From Haliea salexigens DSM 19537 (GTDB lineage: Bacteria > Pseudomonadota > Gammaproteobacteria > Pseudomonadales > Halieaceae): a stretch of 64,000 bases of DNA. The number at the start of each line of letters is the position of its first letter. Position 1 is the stretch's first letter. Both the position numbers and the translations under genes were made by a program. The stretch covers positions 1 through 64,000 of the forward strand of contig NZ_AUHJ01000013.1 in assembly GCF_000423125.1 (NCBI RefSeq), in the 5' to 3' direction. Of the stretch, positions 26,809 to 33,145 are shown in pieces. The notes beneath the pieces were generated by a model that was given only the letters and a program-made list of their open reading frames with translations, had not been told where the DNA came from and did no database searches.

Positions 26809-27279
26809 ATGAGCACAAGAGAAGTCACGGCGATCGCAATCAAAATTCTAGCCATTTGGATGGCGTTGGAAGTGTTTCTCTTTTCGCCAGTATTCTTATC
26901 GCTTTTCTTACAGCTTAAGGGCAGCGCTTCTATCACGTTTCAAGTCTTGCTTGTGCTGGTTTACTTTGCAGTTGGTCTATTGCTTGCATTTGTACTATTC
27001 CAGGCATCCAGTGCCGTCCTTCGTACTTCTGATACTCAATCATCGAACGTCTCCGTTTCCGAAGGGTTCATTCTTCAGGTCGCTGGTGCGTTTTTCATTG
27101 TCTCTGCATTTGAGGGCCTTGCTGGAGTAAGCATGACTATTGTTAAAGCGTCTTCTGCCGAGGCTCGAGAGGTGATGTATCTTGCAGCCTACTCGTCAGA
27201 ACTGATTGTGGGTCTGGTAATGACAGTGAAGCGAGAAGTATTTGTTAAATTTTTTAGAGTACTGAGGGGGCGGGCATGA
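26809..27279 (+). CDS. Cassette 1 gene: unknown integral membrane protein
   Basis: 156 aa; ATG 14 bases inside the cassette boundary, as is usual for integron cassettes. Four hydrophobic segments are visible: IAIKILAIWMALEVFLFSPV, ITFQVLLVLVYFAVGLLLAF, FILQVAGAFFIVSAFEGLAG, and a weaker fourth near VMYLAAYSSELIVGLVM. It ends in a basic tail (VKREVFVKFFRVLRGRA). I recognise no family. AT content and codon use differ clearly from the GC-rich flanking genes, indicating acquisition by transfer. Confidence 0.72.
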   Translation: MSTREVTAIAIKILAIWMALEVFLFSPVFLSLFLQLKGSASITFQVLLVLVYFAVGLLLAFVLFQASSAVLRTSDTQSSNVSVSEGFILQVAGAFFIVSAFEGLAGVSMTIVKASSAEAREVMYLAAYSSELIVGLVMTVKREVFVKFFRVLRGRA

Positions 27280-27392
27280 GGCTCTCTAACAAGTCAAGGT
27301 TGCAAGGCGCCTTCGGCGCGGGACGCCGTGATCGGCACTGATCTTGCACCACTTTAGTGGACGATTAATTTCGTCAACTAGAGGGGCCCAGC

Positions 27393-27761
27393 ATGGGACA
27401 CACCAGAAAGAGAAACTACGACCGTTACACCCTAGCCTACAAACAGCAGGCCGTTAGGTTGGCCTCTCACCCTGACGTTAAGTCTAAGGATGTGGCAGAC
27501 TCTCTCGGCATCCATCCGGTCATGCTGTATCGCTGGCAGATGGAACACAGGAAAGGTGAACTGAGGGAAAATAAGTATATGAAGCCCGCAAAACCTACAC
27601 CGAAGCGGCGGCCAGATAGAGCCGATCCTGCTCAGGAAAAAGAGGATCAACTTAAAGTCGCGCACAAGCGCATTCAGCAGCTGGAAAAGCAATTAGCTAA
27701 TCGAGAGGATGAATTAGACCTCTTAAAAAAAGCCGAACGGTTCTTCACAAAGATAAGCTAG
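27393..27761 (+). CDS. IS3-family transposase OrfA
   Basis: 122 aa. N-terminal HTH (YTLAYKQQAVRLASHPDVKS, VADSLGIHPVMLYRW), then a basic linker and a leucine-zipper-like coiled coil (QLKVAHKRIQQLEKQLANRE), the usual OrfA layout. The run of seven A at 27725-27731 near the end, read A_AAA_AAA in the zero frame, is a classic -1 slip site. Slippage leads straight into the OrfB frame and would give the OrfAB transposase. Confidence 0.93.
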   Translation: MGHTRKRNYDRYTLAYKQQAVRLASHPDVKSKDVADSLGIHPVMLYRWQMEHRKGELRENKYMKPAKPTPKRRPDRADPAQEKEDQLKVAHKRIQQLEKQLANREDELDLLKKAERFFTKIS

Positions 27762-28615
27762 GTATATTCAAGCTTATTGAGAAGAACCGTGATGGAAGGA
27801 ATACAGTAAAACTGTGTGATCTCTACGGCGTGTCGCCCAGTGGATTCTACGCCTGGAAGAATAGACCACAGAGTCATCACCGCCAACACGATGTAAAGCT
27901 TATGCTGGCGATTAAGGAGCTTCATCAAGGCTACAGGCGGGCCTACGGAGCGCCGAGAGTTCATAGAGCACTTCGAGAGCAGGGCTTCTCCTGCAGCGTC
28001 AGACGTATTCGTCGTCTGATGCGCGAAGTGGGCGTAAAAGCGTGCACGACCGGGCTTTATGTTTGGACTCCCGGCAAGCACGAATTCTATTCATCGGCAG
28101 GAAACCAGTTGGCTAACGCACCTGTCCCAGAGGAAGTGGGCGTTCAGTGGGCGGGAGACTTCACCTATATAAGAACGCAATCAGGTTGGCTGTATCATGC
28201 TGTCGTGCTCGATCTATATAGCCGGAAGGTTGTTGGCTGGTCTTTTAGTCGCAAACGAAATTCAGAGCTCACCAAAAGCGCACTGAGAATGGCCTTACAA
28301 AAGGGCAATCCGCAGGCAGGTTGTATCTGTCATTCAGACCAGGGAATTGAATATGCCGCGCATGAATACCGTGAGCTAGTGGAATCTGCTGGCATGACTC
28401 GCAGTATGAGCCGCAAGGGTAATCCTCTTGATAACGCAAAGGTGGAATCGTTCTTTCATAGCATGAAATCGGAGATGGTCCACCACCGGACCTTTGACAA
28501 CGAGGTCGATGCTGTCGCTAGCATCATCGACTACATCATCTTTTACAACAGTGAGCGTCTACACTCCGGTTTGGGGTATAAATCACCCGAGAACTATGAA
28601 AGGCTATGCGCATGA
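27731..28615 (+). CDS. IS3-family transposase OrfB (rve/DDE domain)
   Basis: The frame is open from the slip site (27731), giving LGIFKLIEKNRDGRNTVKLC and GVSPSGFYAW, the typical OrfB beginning. A stand-alone start would be GTG 27830 (261 aa). The integrase core has the three acidic residues in GDFTYIRTQSG, CHSDQGIEYA and NAKVESFFHSMKSE, followed by the C-terminal NSERLHSGLGYKSPENYE. It cuts and joins the IS ends, mainly as the frameshifted OrfAB product. No disabling mutation was seen. Confidence 0.93.
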   Translation, partial: SRTVLHKDKLGIFKLIEKNRDGRNTVKLCDLYGVSPSGFYAWKNRPQSHHRQHDVKLMLAIKELHQGYRRAYGAPRVHRALREQGFSCSVRRIRRLMREVGVKACTTGLYVWTPGKHEFYSSAGNQLANAPVPEEVGVQWAGDFTYIRTQSGWLYHAVVLDLYSRKVVGWSFSRKRNSELTKSALRMALQKGNPQAGCICHSDQGIEYAAHEYRELVESAGMTRSMSRKGNPLDNAKVESFFHSMKSEMVHHRTFDNEVDAVASIIDYIIFYNSERLHSGLGYKSPENYERLCA

Positions 28616-28673
28616 AACTGTCCACCAAAGTGGTACAAGATCAGCACCCCAACTTGGGGCGTTAGATGTCAAC

Positions 28674-29048
28674 GTGAAGCGTCCGGGTGGATTTACAGTT
28701 TTGAGTCTAATGTTTGGTTGGTTTTCTATCGCTGGCTTTCTAAATGCGTGGGGCGGCCTTAGTGGAGCGTTTGAGGTAATGCCGAAACCTGTCGCATTTC
28801 TCGCGCTTATATACGCCATCGCAGCTGGCGCAGCAGCGATCCAACTATGGCGATTCAGGCCATCCGCAATCATTGCTATTCGGTCTTGGATGGCTGTATG
28901 TGGGTTGTTCATTATCACACTCTCTTTTTTCTTCTGGAATATGATTCTCGGTGGGAGTATTGGCCTGTTAAGTTTTGGTGTCTTTGTTGGGGCACTGTTC
29001 TTTTTTCTGGATCGCTATGTTCAACGTAAGTTGGTTGTTGCCAACTAA
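28674..29048 (+). CDS. Cassette 2 gene: unknown four-helix membrane protein
   Basis: 124 aa from GTG 28674, 12 bases after the cassette boundary. The same frame runs on upstream into the IS, but that part is not the native gene. Helices: FTVLSLMFGWFSIAGFLNAW, VAFLALIYAIAAGAAAIQLW, WMAVCGLFIITLSFFFW and GLLSFGVFVGALFFFLD, ending in RYVQRKLVVAN. I know no named family. The stop codon lies within the R'' box of the following attC. Confidence 0.65.
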   Translation: MKRPGGFTVLSLMFGWFSIAGFLNAWGGLSGAFEVMPKPVAFLALIYAIAAGAAAIQLWRFRPSAIIAIRSWMAVCGLFIITLSFFFWNMILGGSIGLLSFGVFVGALFFFLDRYVQRKLVVAN

Positions 29049-29123
29049 CCAGTTGGGGCTAGTCGCTCCCTGCGGTCGCTGGACGCCCGGCTTCGCCAGC
29101 CGCCCCAGCCCAAGGCGTTATTG
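29043..29123 (+). repeat. attC site 2
   Basis: 81 bp: R'' AACTAAC (29043), L'' AGTTGGGGCT (29051), L' AGCCCAA (29107) and R' GTTATTG (29117). L'' and L' pair with one extra G, and a GC-rich central stem with GGTCGCTGG/CCAGC-type pairing lies between. R'' matches the complement of its cassette's start (GTTAGAT) at 6 of 7 positions. Confidence 0.82.
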
Positions 29124-29142
29124 AGCGCTACGAGTGGGCGTC

Positions 29143-29463
29143 ATGCGTTGGATTAAAAAAAGTATCAAAGCTTACCTAGCTCACAAGTACTATATTCGGG
29201 CCCACGGAGAAATGCGTACTGACGCGATCTATTCGATCAACCGTGCAATAAAGCTAGAGCCTGATAAATCAAGAATTCCTGAGTATCTCGAATTGAAAGG
29301 GCAAATTCAGAAAGGTATAGGACGAGAGGATGAGAGCAGGGCTACATTTGAGGAAGCTCTGCTGTATATAAAGCAGCATCCGCAGTTTTGTAGCGGTCCC
29401 AGCTTTAAAGTTCTGTTACACCGAATCGAAAAAGAACTGGAGGCGTCGTCATTCTCTGCATAG
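29143..29463 (+). CDS. Cassette 3 gene: small TPR-like protein, function unknown
   Basis: 106 aa from ATG 29143 (GTG 29134 possible). The basic N-terminus MRWIKKSIKAYLAHKYYIRA is followed by two helix pairs of tetratricopeptide character (DAIYSINRAIKLEPDKSRIP; YLELKGQIQKGIGREDESRA then TFEEALLYIKQHPQ). TPR proteins mediate protein contacts; no partner can be named. The lower GC fits a foreign cassette origin. Confidence 0.65.
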   Translation: MRWIKKSIKAYLAHKYYIRAHGEMRTDAIYSINRAIKLEPDKSRIPEYLELKGQIQKGIGREDESRATFEEALLYIKQHPQFCSGPSFKVLLHRIEKELEASSFSA

Positions 29464-29478
29464 ATTTTAAGCCGCGCT

Positions 29479-29538
29479 CAATAACAAGGCAGGGCTACGG
29501 TCGCCGAACTTCACCCGCCGCAGCCTGCGGCGTTAAGG
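29479..29538 (+). repeat. attC site 3
   Basis: 60 bp: R'' CAATAAC (29479), L'' GCAGGGCT (29489), L' AGCCTGC (29522), R' GTTAAGG (29532). L''/L' pair with one extra G in L''. R'' is the exact complement of GTTATTG at the start of cassette 3. Confidence 0.88.
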
Positions 29539-29543
29539 AGCCT

Positions 29544-30017
29544 ATGCGAGCGTTACCCGTAATGTTGGCCTTTCTAACTCAATCTATTTTTGCTGGGGAA
29601 GTACCCGCCGAGGCCAAGATCGAGATTGAGCGACTTGATCGTCTCATCGCAGACATAGGCGGGTTCGATGACTTTACTCGCTCCGTTGCAGAGGCATTGA
29701 GTGGTGAGGGATGCGAGGTCCTAACGGCTGGGCTGAGCTCTAAGTCAAGTTATAGGTCGCCCCAAGACTTTTTGTCAACTTGCGAGCGCGGTTTAGCTGG
29801 TATCGAAGATGCTGATAATTATGAGATTGGGGGCCGTACCTACCACGTTGCGACCATGGATGGCTCGCCGACCTTTATCGCCACCGCAACAATCGAATAC
29901 CCCGGCGGGGGTTGGGTCGAGAGACTGCATGTAAAGCTAGACTTGGATTCAGGTGAATATAAAATTCTGGAGCTCATTTTTATGGGTGGTGGAGTTAAGT
30001 CACATGGACGTCAATGA
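29544..30017 (+). CDS. Cassette 4 gene: secreted protein of unknown function
   Basis: 157 aa with an N-terminal signal peptide (MRALPVMLAFLTQSIFAGEV, likely cleaved after FAG). The mature part starts with a helix (EAKIEIERLDRLIADIGG), holds two cysteines (EGCEVLT, STCERGL) that could form a disulfide, and ends in beta-rich sequence (FIATATIEYPGGGWVERLHV). No family recognised. The AAGGAG in front of the ATG comes partly from the R' box itself (GTTAAGG), so cassette insertion appears to provide the ribosome binding site. Confidence 0.7.
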   Translation: MRALPVMLAFLTQSIFAGEVPAEAKIEIERLDRLIADIGGFDDFTRSVAEALSGEGCEVLTAGLSSKSSYRSPQDFLSTCERGLAGIEDADNYEIGGRTYHVATMDGSPTFIATATIEYPGGGWVERLHVKLDLDSGEYKILELIFMGGGVKSHGRQ

Positions 30018-30023
30018 TCGGCT

Positions 30024-30113
30024 CCTTAACAAGGCGGTCAACTACGCGCCTTCGGCGCCGGACGGCCTAAACGCGGCTTACGCCGCAGGCCGCCGGTTAC
30101 CACAGCGTTATGC
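30024..30113 (+). repeat. attC site 4
   Basis: 90 bp: R'' CCTTAAC (30024), L'' GGTCAAC (30036), L' GTTACC (30096), R' GTTATGC (30107). L'' has one extra base relative to L'. The inner part contains nested stems (GCGCCTTCGGCGC, GCGGCTTACGCCGC). R'' is the exact complement of GTTAAGG at the start of cassette 4. This is the most canonical attC in the array. Confidence 0.9.
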
Positions 30114-30128
30114 ACTTGGAGTGTGCAT

Positions 30129-30545
30129 GTGAATAATATTGATGTATTTGATCGATGTACGGCCTATATCTTTTCTGAGCTATACACGTCATTTCCCGTG
30201 CCACGGGATTTGATGTTTACTGATACGGACATCGAGATATTCGATGGGAATGACGCTGAAGTAGATGCTGATAGTAAGTTTTGAATCTACCATGCAACCA
30301 TCATGTGGCTACTTTCAGCCGGCTACCTCAATGCAGATTCCATTTCTTTTGATGGGGCGCATGACGTGGTGCTATCTCCGAAGGGATTGGAAGTCCTGAA
30401 ATTGCCATCATCTTTTGAACCCAATGGCCCTTCCTTTGGGGAAAAGAAAACTGAGTGCATAAAATCAGGTGCTGTAGAAGTTGCAGGGAATATTGCAAAA
30501 GGCGCAATAACTAAAGGATTGGCAATTGTTCTTTCAGGCGCATAA
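30129..30545 (+). pseudogene. Cassette 5 gene with in-frame TGA: unknown small protein
   Basis: From GTG 30129 (GGAG 7 bases upstream) the frame codes 51 residues (DRCTAYIFSELYTSFPVPRD...), meets TGA at 30282-30284, and continues in the same frame for 87 codons to TAA 30545 (YHATIMWLLSAGYLNAD, SPKGLEVLKLP, a C-terminal glycine/alanine helix). Both halves read like one protein of a small hypothetical family with a winged-helix-like TI.WL..AGY and KGL.VL pattern. The stop is therefore best explained as a nonsense mutation, for instance CGA to TGA. The second half could still be made from ATG 30303 (80 aa). Confidence 0.65.
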
Positions 30546-30586
30546 CAAGGCCGGGCACCATCGCGCCGCAGCTTTGGGCGTTATCT
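30540..30586 (+). repeat. attC site 5, short or degenerate
   Basis: R'' GCATAAC (30540) and R' GTTATCT (30580) are 47 bp apart overall. R'' is the exact complement of GTTATGC at the start of cassette 5, which supports it as a real cassette border. The L''/L' boxes do not pair convincingly, so the inner part has probably suffered a deletion. Confidence 0.6.
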
Positions 30587-30617
30587 AGACGATTAATTTA
30601 CCGAGGAGTTCTGCCGG

Positions 30618-31244
30618 ATGTATGTGCCAAACCACTTCAAGGAAGACGATATGGGCACGCTTCAGCAGTACATCCGTGATTACGGATTTGGCCTGCTGGT
30701 GGTTGCTGATGATAGTGGAATTGAAGCAAACCACGTTCCCTTTATTCTGAGTGCTGAAGAAGACGGCACTTTGGGGCAGCTTCAGTGCCATCTGGCTCGA
30801 AACAACCCGGTCTGGCAGCGTATGCAAGATGGGGCTCGGGTTCTTGCCGTTTTTCAGGGGCCAAATGCCTACATTTCTCCCTCGTGGTATGCAACCAAAG
30901 CTGAAACGGGACGTGTTGTTCCGACATGGAATTATCTGGCTGTACATGCAGAAGGGAGTGCTCGCATCGTCGAGGATCCGAACTGGCTGAAAAGCCATCT
31001 TCATAGCCTTACTGAACACCATGAGGCGGGCATGGAAAACCCTTGGTCTGTTGATGACGCTCCACTGGATTTCACCGAACGCTTGGTACAGTCTATCGTC
31101 GGTGTGGAAATCGAAATCGAGACCCTTACCGGTAAGCTGAAAGCAAGTCAGAACCAACCGAAAAAGAACCAGGCCGGTGTTAAGGCCGGACTCGAGGCTG
31201 GAGAAGGAGTGCACAACCGTGATATGGCGAAGTTTATCAGCTAA
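30618..31244 (+). CDS. Cassette 6 gene: PaiB-family FMN-binding protein
   Basis: 208 aa, full length for PaiB/FMN-bind_2. It begins YVPNHFKEDD, then GFGLLVVADDSGIEANHVPFIL, LARNNPVWQRM, FQGPNAYISPSWY, the conserved VPTWNYLAVHAEG and a C-terminal LTEHHEAG...WSVDDAP. B. subtilis PaiB was described as a negative regulator of sporulation and protease genes, and most members are simply split-barrel flavin proteins. An enzyme-size flavin protein as an integron cassette is unusual. A MarR gene follows, but with its own promoter. Confidence 0.85.
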   Translation: MYVPNHFKEDDMGTLQQYIRDYGFGLLVVADDSGIEANHVPFILSAEEDGTLGQLQCHLARNNPVWQRMQDGARVLAVFQGPNAYISPSWYATKAETGRVVPTWNYLAVHAEGSARIVEDPNWLKSHLHSLTEHHEAGMENPWSVDDAPLDFTERLVQSIVGVEIEIETLTGKLKASQNQPKKNQAGVKAGLEAGEGVHNRDMAKFIS

Positions 31245-31330
31245 CAAAGAGCTGTTGTCGTACGCTGAACTTCACCCGCTAGAACGGACACCTCAATCTA
31301 ACGAGGAGTCTGTTGTTTACCTTCCATTGC
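31239..31330 (+). repeat. attC site 6, left half only recognisable
   Basis: R''-like AGCTAAC at 31239-31245 matches the complement of the cassette-6 start (GTTATCT) at 6 of 7 positions and is followed by AAAGAGCTG and the ACTTCACCCGC stretch also seen in attC 3. No matching R'/L' pair is evident to the right, so the last site is decayed or was cut when the MarR segment arrived. The right end given is approximate. Confidence 0.4.
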
Positions 31331-31364
31331 GGTTGTTGAAATTATCATGTGCTTCACATACCCG

Positions 31365-31406
31365 TTGACAAGCAGGCGCCTACCTATATACTTGCAAGAT
31401 CAAGTA
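31365..31406 (+). promoter_or_regulatory. Sigma-70 promoter with overlapping palindromic operator for the MarR gene
   Basis: -35 TTGACA (31365-31370), 16-bp spacer, -10 TATACT (31387-31392), nearly consensus. Overlapping the -10 is an 18-bp palindrome TACTTGCAAGATCAAGTA (31389-31406), with 6-bp arms TACTTG/CAAGTA. MarR-family repressors bind such 16-20-bp palindromes. The position 19 bp before the start at 31425 predicts autorepression relieved by a ligand. Confidence 0.75.
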
Positions 31407-31424
31407 CAAGATCGGTATATAGCA

Positions 31425-31847
31425 ATGATATCAGAGTCAAAATATGGGGCAGTCTCAATTGCCCTGTGGGCTAAAACGGCCCTTATCTCCAAGCATTTGG
31501 ACAATAGCTTGGGTGCGATTCATGGCATAGGGCTCACAGAGTACATGGTATTGCGGAGCCTGATGAGGGCTCCTGATCATGTTCTGCGGCGCATAGATAT
31601 TGCTGACGCGCTGGAGCGAACGGCTTCCGGTATCACCAGAATGCTGATGCCGATGGAGAAAATAGGCCTTGTGCAAAAAGAGCTCAACGAGCGGGATGCG
31701 CGAGTCAGTCTGGTAAGGATAACGCGGGCGGGAGAGGAGTTGTTTGAAAATGCCTCTGCTACCCTGAATGCCAAGTCGGAGACACTCCTCAAGAACGTTG
31801 ATGGCAAAAAGCTGGATGTATTTCTGGATTTGCTCGGCGCAATTTGA
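31425..31847 (+). CDS. MarR-family transcriptional regulator
   Basis: 140 aa from ATG 31425; the frame upstream lies within the promoter. Winged HTH of the MarR type: IGLTEYMVLRSL, HVLRRIDIADALERTASGITRML, then PMEKIGLVQKELNERDARVSLVRITRAG with the conserved D-x-R of the wing, and a C-terminal dimerisation helix. The target is probably itself, and no divergent or downstream transporter or oxidase typical of MarR partners is adjacent. It lies between the last clear cassette and host-like genes, so its membership in the array is uncertain. Confidence 0.88.
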   Translation: MISESKYGAVSIALWAKTALISKHLDNSLGAIHGIGLTEYMVLRSLMRAPDHVLRRIDIADALERTASGITRMLMPMEKIGLVQKELNERDARVSLVRITRAGEELFENASATLNAKSETLLKNVDGKKLDVFLDLLGAI

Positions 31848-31855
31848 GGGCTTGA

Positions 31856-31945
31856 GCCTTGATAAGGCGCCTGCTCACTCAGTGAGGGGACTTTCTTGAG
31901 AGGAGGCGCTCGGCGGGTCTTCGTGGTGGGCGTCAGGCGTTAGCG
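31856..31945 (+). repeat. Possible degenerate attC at the right border
   Basis: GTTAGCG (31939-31945) resembles an R' box, and CGCCTG (31868) can pair with CAGGCG (31934) as L''/L'. The expected R'' is only TTGATAAG. This may be the last, decayed site of the array. 31848-31960 contains no gene. Confidence 0.3.
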
Positions 31946-31960
31946 GCCGGAAGCAAAAGG

Positions 31961-32089
31961 ATGCAAATAATGGAAATATCGCCTATACAGCGCTTCATCC
32001 GGTGGTTCGGTGGCTCCGAATCCGGCCTGCCGCGCTCTACGGTACTGCTGGTGTTCGAGATTGAGGATGTGGCGGGTAGCAAATTTTGA
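31961..32089 (+). CDS. Small hypothetical ORF, 42 codons
   Basis: ATG 31961 to TGA 32087-32089: MQIMEISPIQRFIRWFGGSE, then a hydrophobic stretch STVLLVFEIEDVAG. There is no good ribosome binding site (AAAAGG directly abuts the ATG) and no known relatives. It may be a gene remnant between the array and the host-like genes. Confidence 0.25.
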   Translation: MQIMEISPIQRFIRWFGGSESGLPRSTVLLVFEIEDVAGSKF

Positions 32090-32112
32090 ATGCAGTCAGC
32101 GGAGCGTAGCGC

Positions 32113-32382
32113 ATGCACCATACACCTGAAGTACAGCTCCAGACACTGAAGCAGCAGCTGGCCAAGGTACAACTCATTGAGGCGCCGGGAACCATCATGT
32201 TCGGGCTGGGCCTGTATGGGAAGTTCGCCGCGAATGGCAACGCCTTCCACCCTCTGCTCAACGATCCCGGTGTGGTCAGCATGCTGCTGGGGGCCGGCGG
32301 CACGGTCATGGCCTGGGGCACTTACAAACTTGTCACCATCCTGCGTGAAATGCAGCGCGTGAAGAAGCGGCTCGCGCTATAG
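32113..32382 (+). CDS. Hypothetical small membrane protein
   Basis: 89 aa with host-like GC. A helical start (VQLQTLKQQLAKVQLIEAPG) is followed by two hydrophobic segments (GTIMFGLGLYGKFA; VVSMLLGAGGTVMAWGTYKLV) and a basic tail REMQRVKKRLAL. GGAG 10-13 bases upstream could serve as binding site. No family recognised. It lies 10 bases before the pseudouridine synthase gene and may be cotranscribed with it. Confidence 0.55.
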   Translation: MHHTPEVQLQTLKQQLAKVQLIEAPGTIMFGLGLYGKFAANGNAFHPLLNDPGVVSMLLGAGGTVMAWGTYKLVTILREMQRVKKRLAL

Positions 32383-32392
32383 CGGCGGGTGC

Positions 32393-33103
32393 ATGAAATC
32401 CTCCACTACCCGGCTCGATCGCTTCATCAGCAAGCACAGCGCCTTCTCGATGGCCGATGTGCGACTGTTGATCGCCCAGGGGCGTATTCTTCTGGACAAC
32501 GTAACGGCTCGTTCCATCCATGAGCCGGTAACAAAATTCACCCGGGTGGACCTGGACGGTGTTTGTCTGCGAAATGCGGCCTCCGTGTACCTCGCGCTGC
32601 ATAAACCGGCGGGGGTGGTCAGTGCGACGAAGGACAGCAAGCACCCGACAGTGCTGGATCTTCTGCAACATCCGCAGAAGGAGGAGCTGCATATTGCGGG
32701 CCGGCTCGACTTCAATACCACCGGCCTGGTGCTGCTGACCAACGACGGAAAATGGTCGCGCAGCTTAAGCTCGCCGGAAAGCCGCGTTGCCAAGGTCTAT
32801 GAGGTATGTGTCGCCAAGCCGTTGACGGAACAATACATCACGGTGTTTCGCGCCGGCATATACTTTGCGCATGAGAATATCACCACGCTGCCTGCACAGC
32901 TGGAAATACTCTCCAAGTACCGGTGCAGGCTGTCGCTGGTTGAAGGCAAGTACCACCAGGTGAAGCGGATGTTCGGTTATTTTGAGAACAAGGTGCTGTC
33001 GTTGCATCGGGTATCAGTGGGGCCTGTTTCCCTCGGTAAACTGCAACCGGGAGCCTCAAGGCGCCTCACTGCGCTTGAGCTTGCGCAGACAGGTTATAAG
33101 TGA
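32393..33103 (+). CDS. RsuA/RluB-family 16S/23S rRNA pseudouridine synthase
   Basis: 236 aa, full length. N-terminal S4 domain (TRLDRFISKHSAFSMADVRLLI), then the catalytic domain with LHKPAGVVSATKD and the active-site Asp in AGRLDFNTTGLVLLTNDG, plus the late VEGKYHQVKRMFG motif. It isomerises a uridine in rRNA. The short C-terminus is closest to the RsuA branch; the exact target position cannot be assigned. An ATG with weak site follows 10 bases after the previous gene. Confidence 0.9.
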   Translation: MKSSTTRLDRFISKHSAFSMADVRLLIAQGRILLDNVTARSIHEPVTKFTRVDLDGVCLRNAASVYLALHKPAGVVSATKDSKHPTVLDLLQHPQKEELHIAGRLDFNTTGLVLLTNDGKWSRSLSSPESRVAKVYEVCVAKPLTEQYITVFRAGIYFAHENITTLPAQLEILSKYRCRLSLVEGKYHQVKRMFGYFENKVLSLHRVSVGPVSLGKLQPGASRRLTALELAQTGYK

Positions 33104-33145
33104 GTTCCCATAAAAATTTGGTGCTGCAATAGGTAAGGGCATGAA

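Larger units (their letters stand above)
27339..28643 (+). mobile_element. IS3-family insertion sequence, intact, 1305 bp
   Basis: The ends at 27339-27362 and 28620-28643 are inverted repeats of 24 bp with two mismatches, beginning TGATCTTG. The flanks carry a 4-bp direct repeat GCAC (27335-27338 and 28644-28647), the target duplication. Two overlapping frames are joined by an A7 slippery run. Both frames are open and the DDE residues are present, so the copy looks recent and potentially active. It lies inside attC site 1. Confidence 0.95.
27284..28667 (+). repeat. attC site 1, interrupted by an IS3-family element
   Basis: The left part is 27284-27338 and the right part 28648-28667, with the IS and one duplicated GCAC between them. 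R'' CTCTAAC (27284-27290) faces R' GTTAGAT (28661-28667). L'' TCAAGGTTG (27294-27302) pairs with L' CAACTTGG (28650-28657), leaving one extra G unpaired in L'', the polarity-setting feature of attC sites. Without the IS the site would be about 75 bp with a GC-rich central hairpin. The 1.3-kb insertion separates L'' from L', so the site can hardly fold for recombination. Confidence 0.82.

Noticed and set aside
30282..30284. TGA as a selenocysteine codon
   Set aside because: No SECIS-like hairpin was noticed directly after it, the gene is not of a redox family, and no sel genes are in the window. A nonsense mutation is simpler.
29043..30586. Repeated palindromes considered as REP/BIME elements or a CRISPR array
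   Set aside because: The repeats differ in inner sequence and length, sit after each gene, and share only core and L-box features. That fits attC sites and not REP or CRISPR repeats.
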